From NCBI GenBank assembly GCA_009741485.1, contig CM019216.1, forward strand, positions 53,144,512 to 53,208,511: a DNA stretch of 64,000 nucleotides, read 5' to 3'. The translations under genes and the position numbers were made by a program. The notes beneath the pieces are model-generated. The model did not search any database and was not told the DNA's origin. It saw only the letters and a program-made list of their open reading frames with translations. Below, piece by piece: positions 27,358 through 40,976 of the stretch. Source of the stretch: Malurus cyaneus samueli (lineage: Eukaryota; Chordata; Aves; Passeriformes; Maluridae). The first letter of the stretch is position 1. Each line of letters begins with the position of its first letter.

Positions 27358-28891
27358 TAATTTACATTTTTTCATCATGTTCACACTTTGGAATGGCAGG
27401 GTCATGAGCTGAAGCATGATATATGAATACGTGTGTGTGTTTGAAAAGAGGGAGGAAGGCATCAGAAATTTCGAGTAAAAAGACGATTTTTAAACCTTCA
27501 GTTTCACCCACCCTGAATTATTAGAAAACAGTTTTTCTATTCTGTAGCAATTTTCTATTTTGTTTGGGTTTCTTTTGTTTTAATAGCTAATAGCTCTGCT
27601 TGCCAGCACACAATGAAATCAGCTGGGGTTCGTGCTGTCAAAATGAAAGGGTTTCCCATTATATCCATTGATTTCATGATATCATGTTAATAAATCATGT
27701 GGTTGGCTACCAAGGACATGAGCTCAGAGTGCACTGAGCAATGCTTCGTGCTGTTGCGTGCTAAATCTGCTGGGAAAGTTTGTCACTGAAGAGGCAAACA
27801 TGTACCTCTGTTATTTTAATTTTTCTGGCTCAAGGTTTTCTCCCAAAGAAGTCATAAGTCTCACTGCAGCTTTGGGGTGCCATTGTTGCATGTGCAAGTC
27901 AGAATAACTGCATTATCCCAGCTGTTGGATGGGAATGAGTTCTGCTGAAGCCAGAGAAGAGAATCCTGGACCGGGGTCCCACCAGATCAGCACACACCTT
28001 GGCAGACATTTAGATTTGCTCAGCATTTTGACTCCTGCCCTGCACTCCTGGGAACTGTCTAGCTGACTTTATTTTAAAAGAAACAGGAAAAAGTCACGCA
28101 CTCCAAGAGTAATGAAGAGGTGTGAGGAGCCAGCTGGTCCCAGAAGATTTATTTTGAACACTGAGTCTGAGAAGTCATGTTTGGACTTGCCTGATGCTTT
28201 TAGACTTGTCCGTATCCAGGACTGGCCTCTGCCATAAACACTTTCATGGCATTTTAACTTTCTCAGCAGCAGGCTGTTAGCAGGGGCACAATTAGGTACT
28301 CACAGCTCTGCCACCACTTGTCATTTACAGGGTCACAACCACTGCACAATGCCCACACATCCCACACTCCTGCCTCTCCCAAAATCCATTCCCAAAACTG
28401 GATCAGACCTCCACAGTTTCAGTTTGTGCTTCATTTTCCATTATTCTTGAAGTTATTTTCTCCAGGGCGCTCCATTGCACCTCTCTACCAGGCACATGCA
28501 GTGGGGAAAAGATGCAAGAAGAATATTTGTGTATTGTGTATTCCATGGGCTGAGAGGGAACTAAAAGGCATTAGGAAGCCCAGACTCAAAAGATGTTGGG
28601 AATGGCTGCTGTCTTTGTTTTTCTGATGGCAGTCACCTTAGCCCAGCGTTAGGATCAGTTAATTTGAGGGCATCACTAAAGCAAGTGAGTTCAGTGTGTT
28701 TGTGTTTGGTACCAGGGGCTGTGCTGACTGCCAGAGGGATCTCCTCAGTCTGGGGAAGGGACTGAGAGATCCCCCATCAGTTCAGCAAAAGGAAATGTAA
28801 AGTCTTGCCCTGTGGAACAAGCCCTGATGCCAGCAAAGGCTGCGTGATCTCCAGAGGGGCCCTCCAAGCCCTGACATTGTGTCAGTCTGTG

Positions 28892-28912
28892 ATTATTATT
28901 ATTATTATTATT
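28892..28912. repeat. (ATT)7 microsatellite
   Basis: Seven perfect ATT units. The minus-strand run of asparagine codons through it is an artefact of the repeat. Confidence 0.95.
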
Positions 28913-31900
28913 GCAAAGCCGTAGCAGTGATGCTGGTGCAGCTACAACATTGGTCCCACAGATGTCATTTTGTGGTGACATTCAGGGAACATCCAGCATG
29001 GAAAAAAAAAGGATCCTTGCACATCAGGTCAGGATTTAGTTCAAGAGTTTGCTGAAAGAAATGGCACAGAGCAAGAAGTGTGATAACCCGGGTATTGCCA
29101 CAGCGAGTCATGCCTGGAGTGGATTTCCTCTGCCCGGATTCCACGTGCACATGGCATTTGTGGTGGGGTGATGAGCATCAGAGTTTGGTGTGACTGAAAG
29201 TGATTAAATACTGTGGAAGGGGTAGCTCAGGACTGGCTTAGCTGAAGCAGAGCAGGGCCTGGAAATGCAATTACTGAAGGAGGACTGCAGGACTACAGAG
29301 GACCAGCTGCCCCAGCAGATTGTGTGAAGAGCTTCCACTATGGCAAAACAGATTACTGTTAATCTAAGATCAATCTCCTTATTTTGCACATGATCAGGTC
29401 TCATGTAGTGCCTCTGTGGATGGCATTAAATCAGTCAGGGCTGTTAAGGGAAATCGAATCTTTTCTCTGTGCCCTTCATTTTCTCAAACATGTTTGGATG
29501 ACAGCTGATGAGAGAGGGGGCTTATCCCTGGACATTGGACAAACAGACTCGTCTTGGAAGATGGCATAAAAATTTTTCAGGGGTTCTGAGATACTTGGAG
29601 GAAAGGGACATGCAAGACAGTTGAGTACAGAAGCAAATCCCTCACAGTGAGTGTCTTCAGGCTCGATAAATTCATCACAATTTAACAAGGAAAACAATCT
29701 GAGAACAGCTTGCTTATAGTCTGTGAATTCCTCCTCAGGGAGAAAATCCAGGGCTGCGAAGAGTTATTTAATCCTGTTGAATAACAAGTACCGAAGGCTG
29801 GAAATCAAAGGCAGAAAAATTCAAACAGAAATGAAGCCTGAGAGGAAAGGAAAATACAGGAGTTGTTCCCTTGTCAAAGCCACAGGTGTGGTCCAGCACG
29901 GCTGGTCCCTGTGTCTGACCCCCTGGTACCACTGACACGAATGTGAAGAGGGGCACAGCCTTTCTCGCCCGATTCTCTGGCAATAGTTCAGAAGCCAACA
30001 GCCTTTCCCCATGAGCAAGGAGCTCTGTCATTAACAAATTTGCATTTTTGCTGCCTGCAGATGGCTGATTCACTGGCTGGGCTGGGTGAGCTGGAGATTC
30101 GGTAGGTCCTGCAGGAACCTTGGGCAGTATGGGTGCTTTGGCTGTACAACCTTTCATTAATTAGGAATGTTTCTGTGCTGTGTTTTTACACATGGATCTA
30201 CTCTCATATGCATCTGGCAAATAGTTTATTCCCAAGAACGTGAAGTAACTTTTGGCTTCAGAACTGGAAGTATGAGTGTCTTGTTTAACTCTTTGCTGCC
30301 GTGGGGATGCTAAATGAGCCTCTGAAAGGCAAGGAACAGTTCCCCCTTTGCTCTAGCAACAGCTGCAGAGATCAGGTTCTGGGACCTAGGGCTTACTCAT
30401 TACCATTGGAAAGGCTTTTTCATTGTACTTAATTTCAGAACTTAAAAAATCCCTTCACTGCAAGTCTTGTGGTATTTTAAAGTAGGCAGGACAGGATTCT
30501 GTATAAACCATAGACAAGTTTGGCTGCATTTTAATGGTGATGTAGCTGTAATAGCTATGTTGAATTACGTTTTTCATATATTATTTTCAGTAAAGAATTT
30601 TTTTTTATTTCTGAAGTCTTTGTTTCTGTTAACTTTGGCTGAAAGACCAGTATCTTACTGTCACCAAAAAATGCTTTATTACATTTTTAATGTTGAAATC
30701 CAAAAGAAGTTTTATTAGAAGAAGATAAATTCTTGTCAAGAAGTTGGATCAGCATTTATTAGTATAAATACCATGATCTGAATCTACCAGCTCAGGTAAT
30801 TTTTCTGTTGCAGAGAAGGATAAAAAGATAAGGTTTAACCAGGTAATGTGCACAGGAATTTTTTTTGGCAGCAGAAGGAGTATCGCAAATCCTTGCATGT
30901 TTGAGATCCCATATGTCCATGTTATCAGAGAGACAGCTGTATAATTTCCTATGTGTGAGGAGATTAGAGCGAAAGAGATGAAATGGTGATGAGCAGATGG
31001 TTTGGATGTCAGTTTTATGTTCCCCTCATAGTCTTTAAGGCAATGCTGTAAAGAGAATCTGAATGTGAGTTGATTTCAGTGGAGCTGATTTGTGGCATAA
31101 ATAAAGGCAATTCATCTTTTTGTTAACATTCATAGAGTTGTTATGAAAATTAAGTACATGGTTTAAAAGCTGATCTCTGTAATAAATTGCTTCCTACTTT
31201 TCCGGCCTGTGAAACTGGACTCAGCGTGAAAAATAAGCCAGGAGTGTGTCATAATTGTACTAAATCTTGAAGCACCCATCCCTCTCCCTTTGTTGTGGCT
31301 GTTATTTTGTCAGCTGTTTATCAAGTTTTTACCTTGGTGGTGATCCAAGTATCAAAGATGTGTATCCACAATTTAGAAGAAGAGACCACAGTCATAAAAT
31401 TTTGGTTGAAAACTGTCGAGTCTCTTAGTTGTGTTTCATGCAGTGCGAGCTCTTCTGCTCTGCTGCTTTTGTAAATTGCTGCACACCAATGCGTACCGTG
31501 ATGCATGGGAGGTGCTCTGTGACTTATGTTCCCTGTCCTCATCCTCTGGGAGGTGACACCAGGCTCCTCTGTGACAGCAGAAGGGATGTCACACACCAGA
31601 GCTGGGGCAGTCCCGGGGCAGGTGGCAGTACACCAAGCACATGTGCTGCCCAGCTCCCTTGGAGCAGGGGGTCTGCACAGGGCTTCAGATCCTAATCCAC
31701 CTGCATGAGAAGCTCCATGAATACAATGTAATGCTAATTCTTCTGTTTTGCTGACCAAGAAAACAAAAAAAGAAAAGCTACACAGTTTTTATATTATTTT
31801 ATTCACATTGGAGTACTCCCGCCACAAGAAAATTCTGTTGTTCGTTGAACAGTGATGGCAAATTTGAAAACCAATCCCACCTCTGTGTCTAGCTTAAACA

Positions 31901-33551
31901 TATTACCTTAGACCAGCTATGATCCACACTAACACATTTAGGAACCTCACAGAAAATCTGAGAAGTGGGTGCTGTAATTATTTATGATTATGAAGAGTTT
32001 TGTGGACTTTTCTGGGACTGGACTTGATAGTAAGGCACCAGGTAGCAAGTGCTTGCAGAACTGGCAACATTCTCCCCACTATATGGAAAAGTACATTTTT
32101 AGAATGATCAAAACTGTCACTTACTTTGGAAAAAAGAAGAAAGAAAACCAAGTTATTTAAAGGATCTGAAAAGAGATTTTCAGAGGGCAGCCAAAGCAAA
32201 GAGATTTTTAGATATTTTGGGGTAAGTTTTGCAAGCAAGTTTGCTCTGGTATTCCTACTGAAGCCACTATCAAAATCATAAAAACCTCTTTTGCTTCAGA
32301 AAGACAGAGACAGAATTTGTTTAGCAGCTTACTGAGGTTATAACCCTTTCAGCACTGGTGTTCTGGGAGCTCTTGGTCTAAATCCAGCATTAACTGGGCA
32401 TTCCACCCCAACTTCCAATCTGAAGTGGAAGCTCAGTGTTGTGATGGGTGTGAGCTGGAACAAAGCTGGGGGACCAAAGCCTGGCTTACAGTCATGATTA
32501 TCCATTCAAGGAACTATTCTGCAGCTGTCAGATAAATTCCTGCACTTGCTAAACATTGTCAGTGCTATTTGTTGGGCTAAATTTCACACCTCTAGCAGTT
32601 GTAGTCCTGTTAGGGGAGTGAATGAAGTGGCTAATTTGGGTCTTTCATTTCTTCATGCTTTTCCTCTCAGTTTGCACTTAGGCTTTTCCAACATATCTTT
32701 TTTTGCTCCTCCCTCTGGCATACATTTGTTACTCAGGAAACCACAGGCCAGTTATTATGAGAAGAATTTGCCTGTCACCCACGAGTGCTGTACGAAGTAT
32801 GTTTATACAGCATTTTGGAATTTACGTAGAGGTTTAGGAAATGTGTAGGTATCCAGATGATGGTTCTTATGATCACATACATGGTGGTGTGCAAGCATTT
32901 TAGGTACAAGATGTGTAAAAGATAGTTCCTTCGAGTCTCTAATATTATTCTGGACTGATAAGACATAAATGTGGGATGCCCAGTGATGTCTTTTCAGCCC
33001 TTGGATGATGTATCCAGTGGGATGGATCACCTGGCAGGGATTGGTAGGTCAAACCTTGCAATTTCTGACATTTCCTCTTCCCACTACTCTGCTTTAAATC
33101 GAACGGTGGACACTCACTATTTCAGGTTTATCAGTCTCATAAGGCCTGTTGCAGGTATGGAGAGGGCAGGACTGTGCCCCTGTGACTGATGATATGCCAG
33201 CTCAACGGGAGCATGGCTCAACATCCTGACTCATTAAAAAGCACTGTCCTTTCAGCAGGCTCACCAGCTTATCCAAATATACTTCATTTTTGCTGTATGC
33301 TGCCAGAGATGTAATCCCTTGTTAAGTGGAAAATGTTTTATTGCTGCTTATTTCTGCCTCTGTTTTCTCCTCAAGGGCAGCACACCATGGAAACACAGTG
33401 TGTCAGGAGGGGACAAAGCTCAGAAAGGGACGTTTTGAGATGGGGGTTTTTGTACTTGCTGGGCATTTACACCTGCCTTTTTCCTTAGGGATTGCAGTGG
33501 AGGCACATGCAGCTCAAAATAGCCAGGCCAGTTAGGAATAAAGGCATTGGC

Positions 33552-33620
33552 TGTTTTTTTGTTTTTGGTTTTGGTTTTGGATTTTTTTAAATTTTGCTTT
33601 CTTTTTTGTATTTAACAATA
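33552..33620. repeat. T/G-rich low-complexity tract
   Basis: Contains GTTTTTGGTTTTGG-like sequence followed by T runs, similar in type to 701-871. No transposon is recognisable around it. Confidence 0.8.
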
Positions 33621-36600
33621 TGCACATTTCCTGAATCCTTCTTGATTGAAACAAGCGCAGAGCTTTACATCTATCTTACCTAGATCTTAACCTACCTCCC
33701 TGCTATTATCCATGAGAAAACAATTTATTTATTTTGAAAACAAAGTAACTTCTGTGGGAGCTGCTACCTGACAGAAAGTCAGGAAGCCTGGGGGAGATTC
33801 ATAATCTATAGCATTTTTTTTTTGCTGTGAGCCTTTACAGAAGGGCACTGCATCGTCAAACCAACCACTTTAGACCATATGTTACCATTGTTAATTCAAT
33901 TTGTTGATGCCAAGGGTTTCCGTAATTTACCTGCTTGAAACTTTGTTCATAATTTTGTGCAAAACTTCTCTAGCTGTTTGTTCAGATCATCTCTCAAACA
34001 AGCAGCAAAGGTTTTGGCACTCAGATACCAGACTTTTGTAAAAGGTTATATGGTTGTTATAAATTGTTTAATTTTAACTGACATCCTATTTTTCCTATAT
34101 ATGTCTAGGAGAAAAAAACTCCAAAAGAGTCTGGAAAGGCACAACACTGGTGTTACTTGGAACGAGGTACATTGCCCTCTTCCTGAGTGTGACTCAGACA
34201 TTAGTTCTGTACAAAAAAATCTACTGCTATTTTTTTTTCTTTTTTTTATTTCTTTGGTGATATAAAAACCCGAGCCGTTGAAATGGCCATACTGTAGGAA
34301 CAGAAAAATTTCCTCTAAGGGTGAAAAGAGAAACAGATGAGTTAAGAGAAAAGCAAGGACTCCCTGACCCTGTATTTTCCGTGGTACACTACAGCAGGAA
34401 TTAAAATGAATGCTAGCAGATGGGGAATGGAAAAGTTTGCTGCCGCTAACACTGAGGTGATACTGCTCTATGTAACTGTAAAAGCAAGGACTGTTTCCAC
34501 TTCACTCTGCACGTTTGTTTTGCTTGCATTTTCCAGACTCATCTCCCAGGCATCTGCACATGCTTGGCCACTGATAGATGAAAAAAGCTATGAAACACAC
34601 TTTCTGTGCCCTTTTCGCTCTCCCTTTGGTATGTGTCCGTTGCAGCAGACACTGCTGTACTTCTGTACGACTAGGAACAACTCTTAGTACCTGAACAATA
34701 AATAAAAACATCCTTCTAGGCTGATGTTCATAAGCCTTTATTCAACAAAAGATATGGCTGCTTAAACCAGTCAGTGAAGCACCAAAGCACGAGTTCAGTG
34801 ATATCCACATACTCCCATTAGCTCCAGTGGTCTTTAAGCCCCCACTGAGAATCAGATGCACACCTCAACAATGGATGGGTGTTCAGGAGAGCACTGGCTT
34901 GCCTGGAGCCTCATGAGTCTGGGAGCTGGGGGTGACATTTGCTGGGGAGTCACCCTTCTTCTGTCAGCAGCGATGATTCAGTCATGACTGTTAACACAAA
35001 AGGACTGGTGGTCAGTTCCACCTAGCAAAGGATGTGCCGAGTGGAATGGATGAACACTTCCTTTCTGACACCTGAGTTTGGTGGCTGAATGGCTGAGGGG
35101 AGACCTCTTTTGGTTAAAGAGAAAATGGAGGCAAAGGCATTGCTGGGAAAGCTCTTGTCATCTTTCCTAAGAACATTTCTTGAGAGGCTCTGCTCTTCAC
35201 TGCAAACCTGTCCAGCCCAAAGCCAGGCTGAGAAGTATTTCAGGGTATCACAATACGTATGCACAGGCAGGGAAGGAGCCTCCAGGGACTCCACCCAGCC
35301 CTGTCAGAGCACTGCTCTTCCCTCTGGAGCACCCTCCAGCCCTCCTGGAGTACTCCATGGACTTACCTACAGAAGCAATGGAGTTTTGCCATTTTTCAGT
35401 AGCTGAGGATGTGGCCTGAGGGGAAATGGAGGAATGCACATGACAAACGAGGCAGGAAGGGAGGGGGGCATTTTTGGTATAAAAGGAACCTTAACTTTAC
35501 CAAGTTTTCAATTAAAGAGAAAAGAAGGGTGGAAAATAGAGAGATGAGGGGAAATTGCCCACTGATTACAAATTCAAATGGAGAGCCAAAGAAAACAGAC
35601 TTTACAAGAGGGTTATGAAGAGGTTACCATAAAGTTTCTCTTCACCTTTTGACCCATATTATGAGTCACTCCAAGATAAGACTGAGCAGGGAATTTTCAT
35701 ATGGGAAACCAAGCAAAGGAAGCTCTTCTCCCAGATAAATTAGTGCTCTACCCAAGGGGGATTACAGACATATAAGTTAATTTCTCTTTCTCTCATATTC
35801 TTTAGTTTTATATTTCTGGGCACTGCTTTAGGTGCTTGAAGTGCTGGAAAAGTTAATTGTCTATACAATCATCCCCTCTCCACTTGGGCTCCACCAAGCA
35901 GCAAGCAACTTTATAGAAAGAATCCCAAGAACTTCAGGGGAGTTTCTGATGGGCCAACTGAAATCACTGAGAGGTTTCTCTTGGTGTCTGTGTAGGGTCC
36001 ATCCCATGCTCTGCTGCTGATGCTTCCTGCCACTAGGCAAGCCTCTGAACTGATGATAGCCTGCGCTCATATTTGGCTTTGCAGAAGTCAAGCACAGTCT
36101 TGGAAGGCAGAGCAGAGCAGAGACACGAGTGGCTGCTCTCCAGAGGGTTTTGCAGACAGCTATTCTGGTAGCAAAACTAAGCTAATTTTTAGTTACTGTG
36201 GGGAGTATCTGCACACATTGTGACCCACCATGAAGCTGTGACTACTGTTGGATATTCCTCTGCACAAAGAGGTATTTTATACAAAGTGCAAAGGCATGTG
36301 AAAATGTCTGGAGCTTGCCTTGACATGACTTTGGGTAGGGTCTTATATGATACATTGGACCTTGGCACATAGGATAGTATTGCTCCCTTCTGGTACTGAA
36401 GAAACCCCTCCCATGAGATCACATTCCCCTCTCTTTCCCTGAAAAATAATTTGTCTGCTAACCAAGGGCCCAGCACTCAGCAATTGTCACTGAGCTCATC
36501 CCAGCAGTGTCAGAGCAGGGTGGGGAGATGTGCAGAGCTGAGTGCCAAGCTGTGAGGAAATGGTGAGCTTTGCTACACAGATGTATTTTTGGAACACCAC

Positions 36601-39600
36601 CTCTGTATAAAGGATCAGTGACAATAACTCAGAACCAAAGAACTAACAAGTAACTCTAGCAGATGAGGTTTCCCCATACTCTCAGTGATTTCTCTGACAT
36701 GGTGCTCAGCAGTGCCTGATAGCTGAGGCACTGGTGTCATACCAAGATAAGAAATGATCTGGTTTTATTTTTAGTTATGCTCTTCCTTCATACACAGAGT
36801 TTAGTTTTATCTGCTCTGACACCATCACTGGACAAATTTCAGTTCAATGAGTTTTGTTTGGATTGGAAGAGAGACTTCTACATTTTCTCCCATCAAAATT
36901 GGCATTCATCACCTTGGAAAGAGAGAATGCATGAATAAAACCCTACCAGTGCAAATCTCCCTACCCCACCACCTTTCCCTTACTTCAGCTCAACCCCGGG
37001 CAGGAAACTCACTGCCTTCCCTCGTGACACTTAACAGCCATCACTCAGTGCAGTTCATGTGACACTGACTGCCACCACACCATTGAATCTGCCAGTGTAT
37101 TTAACACACCTCTTCTGCATTATCTATTTTGACAGTATCCTCTGTGGGATAAATTACTGGAACAAGGCAACTTTCTTCCTTGGCAGTAATTTGATAAATA
37201 AAAAATACTAGCCATAATAGTAATAAAAACAGTGATAATACCTATGGCAGCAGAAATAGATTACGCAGGTTATTGATTTCACTCTTTAGTGAACACGGTT
37301 GCCTGGAAAACTGAATCAGATTAGTTCTTTATGAACAGCCAATCTATTAAAAAATTATATGCACAGGACTAAGGTGCTCATCTGTCGTGTCAGGGTCACG
37401 GCTCTGCAGGTGCTCTTGGAGCATGGCGGACAAAAGGAGTATCTTTATATAGTTCCAGAAGAAAATGTTGAGGATGAATGCCATCACCTTGCAATTCCTG
37501 TTGATATGCACAGGGAAGTGCCCCTGCTCAGCCCCTGCAGAGTCCTGTTGATCTACCATGGCGTTACCTTGCACTGCAGCTGCTCACACACCTGGATCTG
37601 AATGAGGCATCATCTTTGTGCTCCGAGATCCAGAACTCCCTCAGAAGTCCAGGGTGTAGCATTTTAATAGCTTTTACCTGACAGGTGAGAACCTGTGTTT
37701 TCAAAACATTCAAAAAAATTTTCCTCATCTAAAACCAAATGGCACGTAAGCTTTCAAAAACATTTTTAAAAAAATGTTTGCAAAATTCAAAAGTTTGACC
37801 ACAAATGCCCCCAAAAGTTTCTTTTTACTGTTTTGACAGGAGGAAAACAAGTTAGAGGAAACTTCCCAGACCTATAGGGCCCATTTCAACCTCAGCATGA
37901 GGCCATCTCCACCAGCAGATGTTTAATTTACTGCACTGAACTGCTGGAGCATCATGTTTGAGGCTACCTCTTTGATTGATATGTGAGAGTTAAGAAGAGC
38001 CCAACCAAAATACCATAAACCCAAAGGAAACAGATCTTGTTTTGCTGTCAACAGCCTGACAGAGAGTAAGTGAGGCCCCATTTTCCCTGCAAGCTATCAA
38101 AAACTAACTTGATCAAGTCATATGAGATAAATGGAGATGACACGGTCATGCTGGGACAGGAAACGCCTCCAGCAGTGGCAACAGAGTGTGTGTGAGTGTG
38201 TTTGCTAAGAAAAGGGCAAGGGGCTTACTTGTTGTCTCAAGCTGCAGTTTTCTGCTTCAAAAGGCTTTGGTGAGCAAGTGTGAACACGCTGGGTCTTTGC
38301 TGTCCCAGCCACTGACTGTGGTGGGAAACCAGGACTTTCTCTAGAGGCAGCAGCTGATGTACTGCAGGGAAAATAACTCTGTTTTGGGTTTTAAATTATT
38401 TTTTGTAGTAAAAAAAGTCTGTCTTTTAATTAAAACACTCTAGAGAGCCAGAGATATTTTTCTAAATGATAGCTGTCCTTAGCAGGATGTCAAGATGTAG
38501 GTCTGTGTTCTGAGCTCCCAACTGCTCTGGCTGAAGCAGGAGAGTGATAATTACCAGGCTATTCTGGCATTACAGCTTTTCTCCAGCAAAAGTTCCATCC
38601 CAAACTCAAGACAAGGTTGGTCAATGCTGACATGCTTCTGCGAAGCTGTTTGGTTTTCAATAAAAAAAAATAGAATTTATGACAAATAAAAAATTCTGAA
38701 AATCATCTCCATGGGTCAAGTGCTTATGCAGTGTTTCCAAATGTGAATAGAAGCAAGTGTTTTTCCAGCAAGCAACTATTCTGCACTTTTCAGTCAAAGG
38801 TCTGGAAAAAATTGTTTAAAACTTGCAAAATATAAAGGAGATCCTGCTCCTGTAATCAGATAAACCTACAGTGGAGAGCTGCTTTGAACATTTTAATGGC
38901 AGTTTTTATTTCATGTCCAGATACTGGTTTGATGCTGAAAATGTTTTGCAGGGATGAAGTGTTTGCAAATACATTTTTGACAGAATAGCTCCTGAGGCAC
39001 TGAGATAAAGGCAAATAATATGGAGACAGGAGATGTGACTTCATTCTGCTTTGTGAAAGCATTTTGGATTTTTCCCAGCCTGGAACAAAAACAGCTTTAG
39101 GCTCCCTCATAAGTCTGTCCCATAGCAGTGTCACTTCCTGCCGAGTCAGATAACAGTGTCTGACCAGGTGGCTGGGCTTTTTAGCACTTCAGTGGAATTT
39201 TGAGAAACTGTGGAATGAACTATGAAAAGGAATAGCACAGTCCATGCAAATCCCCCCGATGCCCTCAACTTTCATGTTGTATTCAATTCATCTAGGCTGT
39301 GATTCTTCTGTTTCCAGCACGCCACAGGCGTTTTAGCTGATGATATAGAAGTGCCTCAGAGTCTTCCTGCTTTCAGCTGTCTCAAGCACACATGAACAGA
39401 AGAATCCATCATCTTCCTGTGAAAGATTATGCAGGAATCAGAGTATGTCTGCAACATTTTTTTCAGAGCCTCTTGTAACTACTGGAGGGACTTTTCATGG
39501 ACTAGAGCAAGAGCCTTTCAATTCCCCCAGGCAAGAGTTGAAAGCTGTGTTCAGACTCAGTACAGCTCTGGGTACCTTCAAATGAGAATCAGAACTTTTA

Positions 39601-40104
39601 TTCCTAAACGTGCAGGATCAGAGGCATCTATTGAAACAGAAAAAGCAATTCAGATACAGCTTTCAGTATTGTTAATGTTGAAGGAGCTTGACCACAGGAC
39701 ATAGATTAATAGACTAGGAAAGTTCAGGATTGAATCTTGGACTCATCTGACCGAGTATGAGTGTCCACACTTCATCTCCATCCTGTCATCTTTGAGTCAT
39801 TAGAGGATGTAGGAGAGAAATGGTACATTTTAGCTCTTCCTAAAGCAGGTATCTTCAGGAGGGCAGGTGAGGAGGACAGCTGACTGTAAAGAGAGCTGAG
39901 ATGTGGGGCTGCCTCCAGAGTCTGTGGCAGTTGCCTCAGTGGTAGGAACGGAGCAAAGCAGAAAGTCTTTGTGGCCACCAAGGGGGTCTGCATTTATTTG
40001 GGGGGAAGCTGTAGCCTCCAGACTTCTTCCAGTTTGGGAAATTTCAAACATCTCAAAGACTGGTGAATCTTTAACATCTTCATAACCAACTTGGACTCAG
40101 GACT

Positions 40105-40976
40105 CAAAGGAATACCAAGCAACTTTGTCAATGACACTGATTTGGGAGAAGCTGTTGCCTCCCTCCAAGGCAGAGAAGCCTGCAGAGAGACCTTGAAAAA
40201 TGAGAGGACTGAGCAACCACCAGCTGTGTGAAGTTTAATAAATGTTAGTGCTGGATTCTGCACCTGGAATGGGCCAACCCTGGGTGTAGGTACAGGAGAG
40301 GATGGAAAGCAGAGCTGCAAAAAGGGACCTGGGGGTGCTGGTTGATGGAAGTTGATCATGAGCCAGCAGTGCCCTGGCAGCCAGGAGGGACAACCCTGTC
40401 CTGGGGGCATCAGGCACAGCATTGGCAGCCAGGCAAGGGAGGGGATTGTCCCGCTCTGCTCTGGGCTGGGGCGGCCTCACCTCGAGTGCTGGGGACAGTT
40501 CTGGGTGCCACAATGTCAGAAGGACATAAAACTGTTAGAGAGTATCCAAAGGAGGGTGATGAGGATGATGAAGGGCCTTGAGGAGGAGCTGTATCAGGAG
40601 TGGCTGAGGTCACTCAGTCTGTTCAGCCTGGAGAAGAGGAGACTGAGGGGAACCTGCAGTCTACAGCTTCCTTGTGAAGGGAAGAGGAGGGGCAGACACT
40701 GATCTCTTTCTGTGGTGACCTGAGGCAATGGCTTGAAGCTGTGTCCAGTGAGGTTTCATTTAGATATTAGCAAAAGGTTCTTCACCCAGGGGTGGCTGAA
40801 CACTGGAACAGGCTCCCCAGGGAAGTGGTCACAGCACCAGCCTGACAGAGTTCAAGAAGTGTTTGGACAATGCTCTCAGGCACAGGGTGTGAGCCACTCT
40901 TGGGGTGGAGAGACAGGAGCTGGACATCGATGATTCTTCTGGGTCTCTTCCAACTTGGAATATTTTATGATTATAT
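40105..40976 (+). mobile_element. CR1 LINE 3' portion (about 870 bp), 5'-truncated
   Basis: This is the best-preserved CR1 copy in the window, read on the + strand. It includes the ORF2 tail and the 3' untranslated part. Recognisable CR1 pieces in order are 'gggacctgggggtgctgg' near 40324, 'ggcacagcattggcagcc' near 40411, 'gccacaatgtcagaagg' near 40507, 'gagtatccaaaggaggg' near 40539, 'ggctccccagggaagtgg' near 40809, and 'gacagagttcaagaag' near 40844. The 3' end has a weak ATTTTATGATT terminus in place of clean ATTCTATG repeats. Family and orientation are firm; the left edge, where the match fades, is approximate. Confidence 0.9.
40352..40702 (+). pseudogene. Remnant of CR1 ORF2 (C-terminal end of the reverse transcriptase polyprotein)
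   Basis: The open frame carries the characteristic end of CR1 ORF2. It has an IKLLESIQRRVMRMMKGLEE-type segment followed by LRSLSLFSLEKRRLRG, which is typical of the polypeptide after the RT palm and thumb in CR1-type LINEs. Only the C-terminal fragment is present; the endonuclease and RT catalytic core are lost by 5' truncation. The frame then runs into 3' sequence and stops. It has no function on its own and moves only as part of the dead CR1 copy. Confidence 0.8.

Larger units (their letters stand above)
23006..40104. other. Non-coding stretch, no gene seen
   Basis: About 17 kb without a recognisable gene or large transposon. Small repeats are listed separately (23474-23552, 27308-27357, 28892-28912, 33552-33620). 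The short open frames show no domain. I see no tRNA, no clear promoter and no conserved RNA structure. Confidence 0.5.
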